This document shows positions 47,124-59,235 of a DNA stretch of 64,000 nucleotides, in pieces. The DNA is from Riptortus pedestris (lineage: Eukaryota > Arthropoda > Insecta > Hemiptera > Alydidae). Position numbers and translations under genes: made by a program. The DNA lies in contig CM032233.1 of assembly GCA_019009955.1 (NCBI GenBank), forward strand, positions 63,456,001-63,520,000. The letters are read 5' to 3'. The notes under the pieces are model-generated. The model was not told the DNA's origin, did not search any database, and worked only from the letters and a program-made list of their open reading frames with translations. Positions within the stretch are counted from its first letter, which is position 1. Each line of letters starts with the position of its first letter.

Positions 47124-47340
47124 TTTACTTTATCATAATAAACATGAAAATGCCTGTATACGGCAAACAGAACAAATTTATTTTTTAAAAACTTAAAGCG
47201 AACAATTCGATTGTAAGGGGCTACTACGGAATTAAAAAATCAATCAACGAATCCAGATTAAAAAAAGGTTATAATTGAAATCTCGGGTAAGTGCTCAAAG
47301 AAAAGGATTTACACGTAGGCGGTGCTTTGCTAAGCAGAAT
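46900..47340 (+). repeat. inverted duplication, left arm
   Basis: Reverse complement of 52152-52580. The match includes not only the HINE-like 3' end but also about 215 bp of flanking sequence (47124-47340, for example 'ttgaaatctcgggtaagtgc'). It stops abruptly after aagcagaatc at 47340. Identity is about 90-95% by eye. Confidence 0.8.
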
Positions 47341-47366
47341 CGTATTGTCGAATTGTAATTTCGGGT

Positions 47367-47497
47367 AAGTTCGTCACGCAGGGGAACTTTTTGTCATCTC
47401 CTGGGTAGGTTCAAAGGTCATTTGAAGAGATTTTTCTAAAATAGCGCCCAGAGTAAAACCTCAATAGCCCATTTAATTTAGAGGAAAACTGCTAAAA
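47367..47497 (-). mobile_element. HINE-like element, internal deletion derivative
   Basis: A 3' tip (aagttcgtcacgcagggg) is joined directly to the 5' block (aactttttgtcatctcctgg .. gaaaactgctaaaa). About 500 bp of interior, including the subterminal repeat and (TA)n, is missing. Both outermost ends are retained. Confidence 0.7.
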
Positions 47498-47810
47498 GGT
47501 AGAGGTCGAGTGAACTGGAGAGTTATAGTGGCTCGATTTAATGAGATCGAGAGCTTGCCAACGAGATGCGGAGCGTCCTTTGACAACCCAGCTCTCTGAT
47601 GGCAGGCGAACAACATGTCCGAGAGGCACGTCAGCTAGTTATATTTCAACAGCTCATTCGTCACAAGTTTCATTCCTTACGTGCGATTGCCGGGATTACT
47701 TGAAGCAATCTTTAACCTTAAAGCCATAAAGTCGGTTTCAAGGTCCTTACGGTTTTGACCTACCCACTCATTTGGTCTTTAGCTTTTTCGTCATATTATT
47801 CTAAATTAAA
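47498..47810. other. GC-richer unidentified stretch
   Basis: An open frame of 62 codons at 47541-47729 (+) has no recognised domain. The composition differs from the surroundings, and it could be an upstream remnant of the adjacent LINE or another element. Confidence 0.3.
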
Positions 47811-48720
47811 ATGGACCGTTGCATTCTCAAAACACTTCTCTCTGTAAAATTGATTTGTACAGACTCATTAAGTTCAATAAAGTCACTTGAAGACATAAAC
47901 TCCACCAACCCCCTTATTATTGAAAGTTTTAACAATATTCATAGACTAAAAAAAAAACACGTTACTATTTATTGGTTCCCCGGCCACTTGGGTATATCTC
48001 AAAGGAATATAGTAGACAAAGCAGCCAAGCGATCAACTGAACTTGAACAAATAGATTTTTAGGGCATACCTCACCAAGACGCTTTTTCTGAAATAAGAAA
48101 ACTCGTAATTAATGACTGGTATAACACTGATAGTAAACTTAGATAAATCAAATCAAACAACTGGACTTCAAGTAATAAACACTCTAGAAGAGAAGAAATT
48201 GTACTTACACGCCTACCACAGGACACACTAGACGAACGCATTCATATCTAATGAGCAGGGAAGATGAACCTATATGTCCCTACTGCAACAGAATGCTGAC
48301 TGTAAAGCACATACTAACTGACTGCTCACAAGTAAAAACGTGCCCATGGCCCACAAATTTATATGAACTACTGGCCGACAGTAGCCTATTTGTAGATGAT
48401 GTTTTTAGGTATTCAAGAATTAATGGATTATTTGATGAAATATAAAAGCTATTATTTACCATTATGAAAGTTATATATAGCAAGCACTGTATGTGGAATA
48501 TAAGTTTTGCCTGCTTCCAGTTTAACTATTTATAGTTTTTTCTTTTAGTTTTTTTTTCGTTTTGTTTTATTTTTTTCCTCATGTTGTAAATATACTAACA
48601 GTTTATATTTAGGCTTGTCCATTTTATTTATTTTGTACGAGTACATTTGTAAAACTTAGCTTAGTAAACATTTTAATATTTATACAATTTTGTTCTAACA
48701 TGTTAAAAGATGAATCGCCA
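47811..48720 (+). mobile_element. non-LTR retrotransposon (LINE) 3' fragment, RNase H region, dead
   Basis: Reads CTDSLSSIKSLEDINSTNPL (RNase H block with the catalytic Asp of TDS), then VTIYWFPGHLGISQRNIVDK and AAK, matching the GHxGI..N..D..AA motif of RNase H in Jockey/I-type LINEs. After a TAG at 48060 the frame continues to a second stop at 48144 and a third at 48249. It then shifts to SREDEPICPYCNRM..HILTDC, a C-x2-C-x7-H-x4-C knuckle usual at LINE C-termini, ending at 48445. A T-rich 3' tail follows. Several stops and a frameshift make it a pseudogene; reverse transcriptase and endonuclease are gone (5' truncation). Confidence 0.8.
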
Positions 48721-48727
48721 TTGTAGT

Positions 48728-49112
48728 GGCTTAAAAGTTTTATGTAAAAACGAAGATCAAGTAAAAGTTAACGGCTAAAATTAGACCAGTAGGAGGAGGG
48801 AGGGGGATAATTTCGAAAAATCAAAATATCTCCTTTGTCATGGGTCGTATCGAAAAATGTTATAGGACTAATCTTATTGCAAATGTATTGTTTAAAAATG
48901 TATTCTCATTTTTTTAGTTTCCGGCCCTCAGTAATCCCCCACTCCTACTTATTTAATATTAACAATAAGCTGTTATATTATGAAGCATATTATTTGAAGC
49001 CTAAATATCAAATATCGTTCTCATTGAACTTTTATGTTTTGAAATAAATGCAAAAACATGACGAACATGGAAAATCTGCTTAGTTAAAGCAGCCTCTGTA
49101 TGACGGACTTTT
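48728..49112 (+). mobile_element. HINE-like element, 3' part
   Basis: From 'aaaacgaagatcaagtaaaa' through a G-rich tract (gtaggaggagggagggggat) to ttaaagcagcctctgtatg and gacggacttttat. The 5' half is absent; the LINE fragment ends where it begins. Confidence 0.7.
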
Positions 49113-49252
49113 ATACGTTCTATATGTACATAAATTAAGTAATTAATGGGAATTGAATATATTTCGAATAAAACATGGTGATGCATTAATTTTATTTTAA
49201 TTAAAATGAAATTGCATGGGAGTTAATAAATGCATATACAAAATATTTATTA

Positions 49253-49726
49253 GCGAGCTCTGAATGTTGGTGTAGCTGGAGCCGGCGGCGGTGCAAGGTT
49301 AGCTGCATAATCGTAGGTCTATGAGGCTAGGAGTGGCCCCAGGCTGTGCACCATCCGCTCTGATAGATTGTTAAAGGCACTCCACCCTTGGCTAAAGCCG
49401 GCGTTTTTGCTAGCCGTCTCGCCAGTTTTTTGGGTGGAATCACTTCCCTGACTAGGGCTCACCCCCTCCCACCGTGCAATTTCTAGTTCATAACTCTTTG
49501 GGGTAGAGAAGACGTTATTTATTAATGCACTGTATTCAAATAATAAAACAATATGGTTCTCTTCTTTAAGAGATACATTTATGGCTTTCAGCACGGGTTT
49601 AGTACCCGGGTCATCTAAGGGACCATGTTGAATTGTGTTTCTGTAATTAATAGTCATTCTCCCCTTAGGTCCATTCATTGAAACATGTGTTATCATGGTA
49701 TCTGTAATCGCTGTGAATTGAATTTA
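49253..49726 (-). pseudogene. unrecognised protein-like ORF with in-frame stop, minus strand
   Basis: Minus strand, open from about 49726 (after a TAA) with ATG at 49696, reading ..ITDTMITHVSMNGPKGRM.. to ..ERMVHSLGPLLAS, then TAG at 49321-49319. The same frame continues TYDYAANLAPPPAPATPTF plus RAR to a TAA at about 49253, immediately followed by an AATAAA. The composition is balanced and protein-like against an A+T-rich background. It may be a nonsense-mutated retrocopy, a captured or endogenised gene fragment, or a real terminal exon with readthrough. An acceptor-like ttcacag lies upstream (about 49712). I do not recognise the family. Confidence 0.4.
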
Positions 49727-49739
49727 CCAAGCTCTAACG

Positions 49740-52151
49740 TACAACAAATCTTTTTTTATTTTACATTTTCCACGAACAGGCTATGAGCCCAATTACAGGT
49801 AGTAAAGGTTACGAACATATGGTACCAAACACAAAAGTTGCGGAAAAGAAAGAAAAAAAGTAAAAGAACAAAATACAGACAAAAATAATACTAATACTAA
49901 TAAAGGAAAAAGAAAGAAAGAAAAAAAAATGGTCAAAGCTCAGAGTCCATTAAATAGATCAACTAATTACAACACAAACCATCACACAAAAACAAATATG
50001 TTATTTTTAATTAATTTTTGGTGCATGAAAATACTACGATTAAGAATTTAATATTATCTTAAATATTAAAAACAAAATACTTAGAATAAAAAAGAAAAAT
50101 ACCTAATTTTATAGACATAAACAATTCCATTGATTGTTCAATTTTTATAAGTCGTCTGCAATTGATAGACGATCAATGCTTCCAAAGAATACTCTTAATT
50201 TGTAACAACACAAAACTGAAGTCCAATGAAAGAATTTTGCATAACGAGTTGCAGACATCAGTAATTCTTCCAAGGGGACCATTGTAACAAGGATTAATCG
50301 AGGGCATGTAGAAGCTCTTATAAATGCAGAATATTAATATTAAAAATAACCGCAGTAGTAACCCTGGATCATTCTCTAGACAGACTAAACAGATCAGTAT
50401 TTTAACAAAATTAACCTAAAACGAATAATAATTACATTTACATAATTTAATAATTGCTTGCATTTATATGTTGAGGGTGAACAGGTGACTATGTAGGATT
50501 CAATCTTCTTGAATGTTTGGGTGGGTTGTGAGATAAGAGCAGCGCATTGACCCAAGAATTAGAATTGTCACGGAGACAGGATAATAAGTTACTGAAGCGA
50601 TTCCTAGTTAGTTCTTGAATGAATGGAATTCTTAACTTATAACGGACTGAAAGGTTGTAATCATTAGGTGTTGGTAATAGTTATTGTAATTTAGCGTTTC
50701 CAATATTTATCGGATTAGCGTATCAATAAATTTCTATTCCTAAATTCTAGATAGTTGGGCTCTATTTTTTATAAAATAGTAGCTGGTCGGTACCGTGGAA
50801 TGGAGATGAGAAGAGTAGATGATTGCCATTTAAAAAAAAATGGATGATGAGATGACGACGAGGTGGCGATTTATTATGTGGGTGGGGGGTTTTATTATTT
50901 TAACAAATTTTATTGTATTATCCATAATAGCGATACAGAGTATTTTGTTTTATCCCTGTGGAAACATGTTTCGCATCAAAAACGTTTCCAATACATTTCA
51001 CTTCAATATCTATATAATGAAATCATTAATGAATGATTGTGAATACTAATTTTGTTAGTTTAATTAGTTGTTGCAGGTATAATTATTTAACTTCATGTTA
51101 TTAGTATTTTTATTCCAAAGTGCTAGTGCTCTAAGACCTTTTTTGCTCCCCTCCTAAAGGAAGATCTATTCCTTTTGGTCGGTGTAGTTTCCAAGACATT
51201 TAGTTCCGAGGGACCTGGTCGAATCCTGTTTCTTCCTTGAAATCATCAAGTCTCAGACGACACTCATCGTTATGATTAAATTTATCAACTTAGCACCTTC
51301 TTTATATAAAGCTGAAGTGGATAGAAATCAACGTTAAAGGCATTGGTCTAAAATACAGGCCTATTATTTCTTTATATAATTTTTTTTTGATTAAGTGCTA
51401 CAAAACTGAAAAAAAAGTATTTTAGAACCATTAATAAGGCAACTTCCTGAAAATCCTGGTTTTCTGGAATTTCCAGAGGGGGCAAAAGAAAGCTTGGGCG
51501 ACATCCCAGAAGTTACTCGTTGTTTTTGAACGACAAAAGAGTTCATATTTGGCGGCGATTCTTCAAAAATATCAATTTGCTGGCATATAAAATGATTATA
51601 AAGAAAATAAAGCTTAGGAAATGGATTCAATGCCACAGTCGTTTGCTCGACACAAAATTTGTAAGATTTATCCCATCAAACCCCAGAGTGGAACACTGAT
51701 ATGCCCTTGCATAATTCACATGCTACTCATTTATAACTCCTTATAGAAATATTATTTTAACAGAAAATGGCCTTGATTTTTTATTTATTACTATATAATA
51801 TAATAAATTACTGAATAAATATTCATAAATTGACCTCTATGCTTTCTTAAGACAACCAACAAGCATTTCTTGAGTAAATTTATACGTAATCGTGTTTCAT
51901 TTAAAATTCGAATAATGAAATGATAAAGCTAAATATGAATACGAATTTTATAAAACAACACTCTGTCAGAAGTAATAATGCCAACGCAACAATAAGAAGA
52001 AAAGCAATCTGTGTAATTTGTTGTGATAGGCTCAGCTAAGCCTGATTATTGCCAAAACGAACAAAAAGAAGATCTATTAATTTACGGGTGTGTTTTTTAT
52101 TCTATGCGTCAGAGAATAGAAATTAATCTCTCCCCCAAGAGAGAATCTCTT
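49740..52151. other. no gene recognised
   Basis: A+T-rich. Frames of 69-81 codons at 50840-51049 (+) and 51391-51636 (-) lack known domains. A-rich purine tract at 49840-49940. Confidence 0.4.
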
Positions 52152-52580
52152 TCCAAGGGTTGCTTGATTCTGCTTAGCAAAGTACCGCCTAGGTGTAAAT
52201 CCTTTTCTTTGAGCACTTACCCGAGATTTCAATTATAACCTCTTTTTAAACTGGATTCGTTGATTGATTTTTTAATTCCATATTAGCCTTACAATTAAAT
52301 TATTCGCTTTATGTTTCTAAAAAATACCTTTGTTCTGTTTGGCGTATGTAGCATTCTCATGCTTATTATGATCAAGTAAATAAAGTCAGTCTGGCAGGGG
52401 CTGCGTTAGCTAAGCAGATTTCCCACGTTCGTCACGTATTTGCATTTATCTCAAAACGTAAAAGTTCAATGAGAACAATATTTGGTATTTAGGCTTCAAA
52501 TAAAGTGCTTTCAATTTAAGAGCTCATTGTCAATATGATATGAGAAGGAGCGGGTTTTTAATGAAGACTGAAAACTAAAA
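52152..52580 (-). repeat. inverted duplication, right arm
   Basis: Reverse complement of 46900-47340; inner breakpoint at gattctgcttagc (52152-52180). The pair encloses about 4.8 kb containing the LINE fragment, a HINE-like piece and the unrecognised ORF. Confidence 0.8.
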
Positions 52581-53137
52581 AATATCTCGGTTAATAATAA
52601 AGATAGAGAATAATGTAAATAATAAATAAAATAATGTACATAATGCACATAACAATATTTATAGTAAATTTAGTTTGCAATAAGATCAGTCATTAACGAA
52701 CTTGATCTTTCTTTTTACATAAAACGATTAAAAACATATTTAAAACGACGAAAAAACGTATTTAACAATATTTATAGAACATTTAATTTGCAATAAGATT
52801 TGTTTTATATGCTTCTTCGATCCAACGTATAATAAAGGAGGTATTTGGAATTTTCCAAAGTCCCCCCTTAAATCCTTTCTCCCACTGGCCCGATTTTAGC
52901 CCTTAACGAACTCGATCTTCATTTTTAAATAAAACGTTTAAATATCGAGTTTCGTAACGATCAGACAAACATTGCGACCGCTATAGCGTTAACTGACAAA
53001 TATATATAACATTTTGGACGGACCTCATTTTCGTTATCTCCTGGGTAGGATCGACGGACATTTGAAGAAATGTTTCGAAAATCACATCATGAGTACAACA
53101 TCTATTGGTGGTTTTCTCTAAAGGAAATGTGCTAAAA
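52384..53137 (-). mobile_element. HINE-like element with internal rearrangement
   Basis: Left aaagtcagtctggcaggg, right aggaaatgtgctaaaa. The module 'acttgatctttctttttaca' and 'aatttgcaataagat' occur twice (52640-52740 and 52770-52930), so part of the middle is duplicated. The G-rich tract is degraded and (TA)n is minimal. Confidence 0.75.
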
Positions 53138-53179
53138 ATTAATTTTATATAATATCCTTGGTGAATTGATGCTTTACTG

Positions 53180-53185
<6 letters not shown>

Positions 53186-53213
<28 letters not shown>
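53186..53213. repeat. poly-T tract
   Basis: Run of about 28 T just outside the HINE-like element at 52384-53137. Confidence 0.9.
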
Positions 53214-53325
53214 GCAAGACACGGGTAAAAACTCGATTCTACACATGTGTTAATCACATTTGTAACATGTATACGATTGATTAGTAACGAACTACAACAC
53301 AAAAAGTAATATGAATAATTAATTT

Positions 53326-53600
53326 TTAACCACCAACCATTTGAAATAGTCTAGTTATGACAAATAAACCTAGGACCCATTGACTAGCAAAGAGAGGAGA
53401 TAAAATATCTTTTTGAGGAGTAGTTGTGACGGAGAATTGGACGGCCATCTGTTGGAAGTGGTCCAGCTCTTGTTGCCAGTTTGTTGTCCAACAAATGCTA
53501 GTGTATACTCGGTTAAGGGGATGTGCCATGGGTAAGACGTGTTTACCGGATGTCAAGAGCCTTCTTACTTTAACGCTGAGCCCAAGGACACTTAGGCTTT
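53326..53600 (-). pseudogene. possible gene fragment, unrecognised
   Basis: Minus-strand frame open for about 90 codons from after a TAA near 53600 to a TAA at 53326. It reads ..PMAHPLNRVYTSICWTTNWQ.. and ending ASQWVLGLFVITRLFQMVGG, with a hydrophobic C-terminal segment. Another frame just upstream (METFRPGEHDKVLSLGVIK) is interrupted by stops, which would fit a frameshifted remnant. No family recognised and no splice sites convincing; chance is possible. Confidence 0.2.
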
Positions 53601-54173
53601 ACAAATGAAGATTTGTATCCTCATTTTATGACTCCCAAGCTAAGCACCTTATCATGTTCACCAGGTCGAAAAGTTTCCATTCCTCCCTCAAAGGAGTATG
53701 TAATGTTGGCCAATCAAAAAGTGAGAGTGCACTTATCATGCCTTTATTAGACTATTAATCCGCCTAAAACTCCCCGCAGTCGATTTTTGGATTTAGCACA
53801 TATTTGGGTTTTGTTTATTACTGTATGTACTTCCAAATTATTAACTGATCTATGGCGGAAGGTCAACAAAAATATAAAATCTCAAATAATTATTGAAATC
53901 ATTTATTAATTATCGACTAGTTTTGCATCCGCATGACGCCTCATCAGGAAGAAATATTATACAAAGACGTAACTAAACTAACAGCTACATCGTTATGCAT
54001 GTACAGTCGGAGAATGGGTTACAAAGTACGGCGGGTCAAGTCAGCTGATTTAAATCCATACGTCACAAAATAAAAATGTCGATTATCCCTAATGTTGTGT
54101 TAAAATAGCAAAGGAGAAATTTGTTAATGGACAACCATCACTTTGAAGTTTTGTAACAAATTAAAATAAATAA

Positions 54174-54175
<2 letters not shown>
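53601..54175. other. no gene; possible fold-back-like motif
   Basis: On the minus strand 53947-53921 reads CTGATGA, one base, a 5-bp stem gcgtc/gatgc and AAAAC, similar to the fold-back motif at 16233 but with GAAA changed. Nothing else recognised. Confidence 0.35.

Positions 54176-54176
<1 letters not shown>

Positions 54177-54220
<44 letters not shown>
54177..54220. repeat. (TA)n microsatellite
   Basis: Preceded by aaataaataaata. Confidence 0.9.
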
Positions 54221-54223
<3 letters not shown>

Positions 54224-57200
54224 TTCACATAATCACTGTTTTCTTATTGATGACCTTTTTACTATTTTTTATAATGTGCACAGTCTCTTTTATCTTCCTC
54301 TAGCTTATATTTCTTTCATCCGCATTATTATTTTGCTAAGATGGCGGCCCAATGAAATAAGATTTTTACCTTTCATGGTGACATACACTGTCGGGCGAGA
54401 AAAGTGAACTTTTTACTACATAATTCAACACATGCTCAGGAAGAGATATACACATATCACATAAATAAGGGAACTTTTCTATGTCATCGTTAAATTCCCA
54501 AGCTATAGGTAAGACACAACGATTCCTATACCAACATGTTAGTATACCGGAGGAAACCACATACGCATAACTCTTTCGTAACGGAGAAAATCAATAAAGC
54601 ATTTATTTATTCTAAACTGAAAACGTAATTTCATAATTGTAATTATGAGCATAAGTGTAGTTTTAAATGAAAATTCCAATCGAATGAGGGCGAAAACTAT
54701 AATTGGGTAACGGGTTTCTATGGCAGATTCCTGTGTTTTAATATAATATGAAATGCGTTCGTTTCCTGAAAAAGAAAGCCATTCCATATTTCTACCTGTC
54801 ATTTGAGTACTATCAATGAAATCAGAAACAATAATAAAATTGTTGGTGATATATTTCAGGTAGCATAATTTAATTGTTATTAAATTCGAAAGCATAAGCG
54901 GCATTTTGGATTACTAAATGAGTGTCTGATCACATGATTTCACTACAGGAGTAATACATCAAAAAGAGATCACATTAGATAAGATGATTCATTTGGTGGC
55001 TATAAATGCATAAAGCTTTTTATAGAAATGTTCATCCGTTAGCCTTATTCTCCATTAAAGTCAGACATTTATCTGTGTCAAGTAAGCCGTCAACTATAAA
55101 ACAGCACAAGGAGGACCTAACCTCAGGCAGTGGGAGTCGTCTTACTAAGTTACAACCTTCTATGACTTGAATATGGGACACGAATTCCAGGATACTTTGA
55201 ATCATTGGGAATTCATCCCAGAGTAACCTAACATAATTTTATCCAACGAAGGTCTTGGTTACTCCAGGCATTTACAGAAACTTAATTAAGGTCCATATTT
55301 GTTTTAGGAGTGTAATTCAAACATATACGTATGTTCTCAATATTGCACATTAAATGTTTTTAAAAGAATATTTGCTACATTCTTAATAGTTAGGGTTTAA
55401 ATGTATATGGATCTAATCATAAGTCTAGCTATGATAATATTTTATTTTGTTTAAAACTGAAGATGCGTAAACTTAATATACCCGAAATGAAAAGTTGGGG
55501 ATTACCACGAGTCAAATTTAATATTTTTCAATCCGACTTTTTTTTAAACATTTCTAATTCAGATAATAAATTAATACGATGAAAATAGTGCAAAACTGTT
55601 TGAAGTTGTTATTTCTCCATTTTATGAGGTCGAACCCCACTTAAACAAGTCTTGCCTTTTCTAGGAATAAGATTGAATTAGCAAAAAAATGAACGTCAGT
55701 CGTATGTAAACTGCATTACAAAGTTACCTTTTCCTACGGCACTGAAGAGCCTTTTTTGCGATATATTTGTTGCAATTCGATGTATAATGAGGAGCTATAA
55801 TAAGGTGAAAAATAATATAAAGTTGAAGAAAGAACAAAAAACAATAAGAAAGAGACCCCCGAGGCAATAATTAGGTGGAACAAAAGAGAAGTACAAAACC
55901 GGCACCATGGGCTAAGACCGAAAATTATGAGAGTATTAACACACCTTTACAGGTTCGTTCGCGGGCTCTCTCTCTCCTCTCTCCTCTCCCCCCCCCCTTC
56001 CAATAATTCCTTTCTTTTTATCGCCCTTTCTCCTCCCCATCAGTGTTAACTCTTCTGCGTACTCATCCACATTTAACTCTCACTCTCTCCACAAAATCTT
56101 TGCATACATATCAAGGTACGTGGGAATCCGTAGAACCTTTATCACTCCAATGTACACTGGAGCGATCCTTCAGTAATTTTGGACATTGGGAGAAAAAATA
56201 AAAGTTTTAATTTGGGATTTTGATTGTATTGTTAGTACCACATAGACCCTTTTCAATTGAGCAGATTGATTTTTAGCCATATTATTGCAATGGTTTTTGC
56301 ATAATGCCTGGTTATAATTGCTATGTTAAAAAAAGCCTTGGCTTATTAAATTCGTCGTGACCTCTTATTTCATTTTATAAATCATTGTTGCTTCCAGTAC
56401 ACATTAAGGGTATTATAACAAATCAAAAACTGGCACAAAAGGTTTTTAAAATCCTCTAATTTTTTTTTTTTTTTTACATCGAGCTGAAAATAATTTTATT
56501 TAATTGAATTCGCAAATCGCTTGTATTTGCTTGAAAAAATACCACTTGGCATGCTTTTAGGAGTATATTGTCTTATTTACAACGTCGTCAGATCTTGCCT
56601 AAACTTGCCTATTCATTAAATATTTTACTTTTAGTGTTAACACTTTCGGTGCGGAAGACGTATTATACCTCCCGCGGACCTTTCCCAACTACGTACGGTG
56701 TAAAACGCCTCCTCTACGCAATTGACGCCGCCATTCACGTTCGAAGAAATAGTTAAATACGTGTTTTTCTTTTCTAAATATTTTTAGGACGGCTACCAAC
56801 AGAGATATCCTGAATAATTTGTTAATTAATTCAGACCCTTTAATATCACATTTAAGGCCAACACTTAACAACGATAGCGATCGCTTAGAAACAATATCTT
56901 CGGAAGTAAAAGAACTTCTAATTGAAAAAATAAAAACATTTGAAATTTAGAAATGTTAGATATTCTTCCAGCATACAAATTCCCATTATTAAATTAAATA
57001 CATCGATTTTTTTTTTTTTAAATTTTTATTCTATATATATTTTTGTTTACTATTTTAGTATTGCGTTTTTGAACTTCAATTTATTAAAAAAATAAAAATT
57101 TATAAAACATATGTTGATATTATGTGTCTACAAATCACAATTCTCTACATAGTAAGCAATACATAATCTGTATGTACACATTTAAAATTCATCCTACCGT

Positions 57201-57419
57201 TATATCGCATCTGGCAAAATTGCTTAAAAAATTTCTGATTAGGTAGTTCAATAGAGTATTCGATGTGCTTTAAAATGACTCCAGAATCAATATTCTAAGA
57301 CCAGTAGAAACGGAGATAGTAATGAATGTCCGGCTTACCCTATCACTCGCTCCAGTGTGCAATGGTGCAATACACCCTCTGTGACTATAACCCTGTGTTT
57401 CCTTTGGCCGTTTAAAACG
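54221..57419. other. no gene recognised
   Basis: Frames of 60-121 codons on both strands at 54366-54904 and 56568-56871 lack known domains. A CT-rich tract with a C10 run lies at 55966-56000. Confidence 0.4.
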
Positions 57420-57840
57420 TAATTTTGGCCAGAGGATCGTTAGCCGTGTTCTTCAAATGTATGAAGAAGATAGTATGGTATCTGCGGATAAGAAAAACAG
57501 TTTCGTTCCGTTAGTCAGTTTATTTTTGTTATTCTTGACTTTGCCTAGTATTATTCAACAATTCGTTAAATATGTTTAAAAAATTGAGCACCTTTAGAAA
57601 CTAAGTTGAAAAATGAAGGAATAGAATAAAAACCGTTGAAAAACAACTTGTACCAAATATAGTCAACCTTGATAAAGACTTAATGATCTAATATTGTTCT
57701 TTTATCATAATTTTCTGAAAATCTAATACTAAAAGGGTTTCATATTTTTTCTAGAAGGTCACAGTCAAACATATTGAAATATGTGCGTTCAACTACTATG
57801 CCAATGTTTTAAAAAAGAATTTGCATTAATGCAATATATG
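57420..57840 (+). repeat. unknown interspersed repeat, copy A
   Basis: About 400 bp with landmarks 'gatcgttagccgtgttcttc', 'ttattattcaacaattcg'-like, 'gaaactaagttgaaaaatga', 'gggtttcatattttttctag'. Direct copies lie at 60645-60870 plus 61517-61600, and at 61601-61930. No coding. Confidence 0.75.
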
Positions 57841-58100
57841 AATAGACGATAGGGGTGACATTAACATTAATGTGACAAAAACCTACAGAATGTTTCGTTT
57901 TTTGATAACAATAAGAAGTTGATATCTTTTACAACCTTTATTTAGAGCTATCAACGACACTACGTTGTCATTTTCAGATATTCTAACACGTGTTGGGCCC
58001 CAAGACCAGTTTCCTACGGTTTATTTTTTGTTTTTTTAGAATAGTTTTTAAGCATTTGTACAATTTTTAACTAACAAAAATTAAAATATTTCTCAAGTGT

Positions 58101-58830
58101 TTTTTAGAGCTGGTGACTACCCAGGAGATGACGAAAACGAGATCTCTTCAAGATTTATATATATATATTCATATTTGTCTTTTAGCGCTCTAACGGTCGC
58201 AATTTTTGTTTGACCGTTACTAAGCTCGATAATTTAAACGTTTTTTGTAAAAATGAAGATCTAGTTCGTTAATAGCTGAATTCGGAACACTGGGAGGAGG
58301 GGGATTTCAAAAATTCGAAATATTTCGTTGTTAAACGTCGGATCGAAAAGGTTTATAGAAGCAATCTTATTGATAATGTTCTATAAAAGTTGTTCTAAAT
58401 TTTTTTTTCACTACCTTGTTAATTAACCGAGATACATTTTTTTTAGTTTTCAGACTTTAGTTAAACCCCCACTCATACTCATGTCATATTAAAAATAAAC
58501 TGTTATATCATGAACCACTTTATTTGCACCATAAATACCAGACATTGACTTCATTGAACTTTTTCTGTGTGAGATAACTGTAAATATGTTTATTTGATCT
58601 ATACTATACTCGATATTTAACCGTTTCATTTAACTCTATTGTTCATATTCGTTAATGGCTGAAAGCGCAACAGAAGTAGGAGAGGGTGTTAGAGGGGGGG
58701 GGGGGGAGTTGAAATTTCAAAATATCTCTTTTATAATGAGTCGGATCGAAAAATTGTTTGGAACCAATCTTGTTTAGCTATTGGATGTTCTACAATTGTT
58801 GTTTTTTTACATTTATTCGTAGCTTAAACC
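58101..58830 (+). mobile_element. HINE-like element, two-module type, ends missing
   Basis: Starts in the 5' block (gactacccaggagatgacg), short TA run, first G-rich module (58289-58310), 3' module, then a second module with 'ctatactatactcgatattt' and a G13 run (58696-58708). Neither outer terminus is present. Confidence 0.7.
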
Positions 58831-58904
58831 CAACCATCCTTTACAATCGTTTAAAACATACAGGAAATCAACGTCTGGGAGAAATATATTTGAAATGAAT
58901 TTAA

Positions 58905-59235
58905 ATTTACGGCGCTAATATAGTAGTTCATGACATAACAGCTTATTTTTAATATGCCATGAGCATGAGTGGGGGTTTACTGAAGCTTGAAAGCTAAAAA
59001 AATGCTTTCTCCGTTAATAATCAAGGTAATGAAAAAAGAATTTGTAACAACTTTTATAGAACATTAAATTGTCAATAAGGTTGTTTCTATACACTTTTTC
59101 GAGCTGACGTATAACAATGCATATATTTCGAATTTTCGAAATTCCATCTTCTCCCAGTGTTCCGATTTCAGTTATTAACGAACTTGATATTATTTTTTTA
59201 TCCACTTTTACATAAAACGTTTAAATATCGATTTC
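58905..59235 (-). mobile_element. HINE-like element, middle part
   Basis: Contains 'atgagtgggggtttactgaag' in part, 'acggagat'-like block and 'aacgaacttgatattattt', then 'aaaacgtttaaatatcga' at the right. It faces the plus copy at 58101. Confidence 0.65.

Noticed and set aside
54539..54904. 121-codon minus-strand frame
   Set aside because: A+T-driven composition (Ile, Phe, Leu, Ser), no recognised motif.
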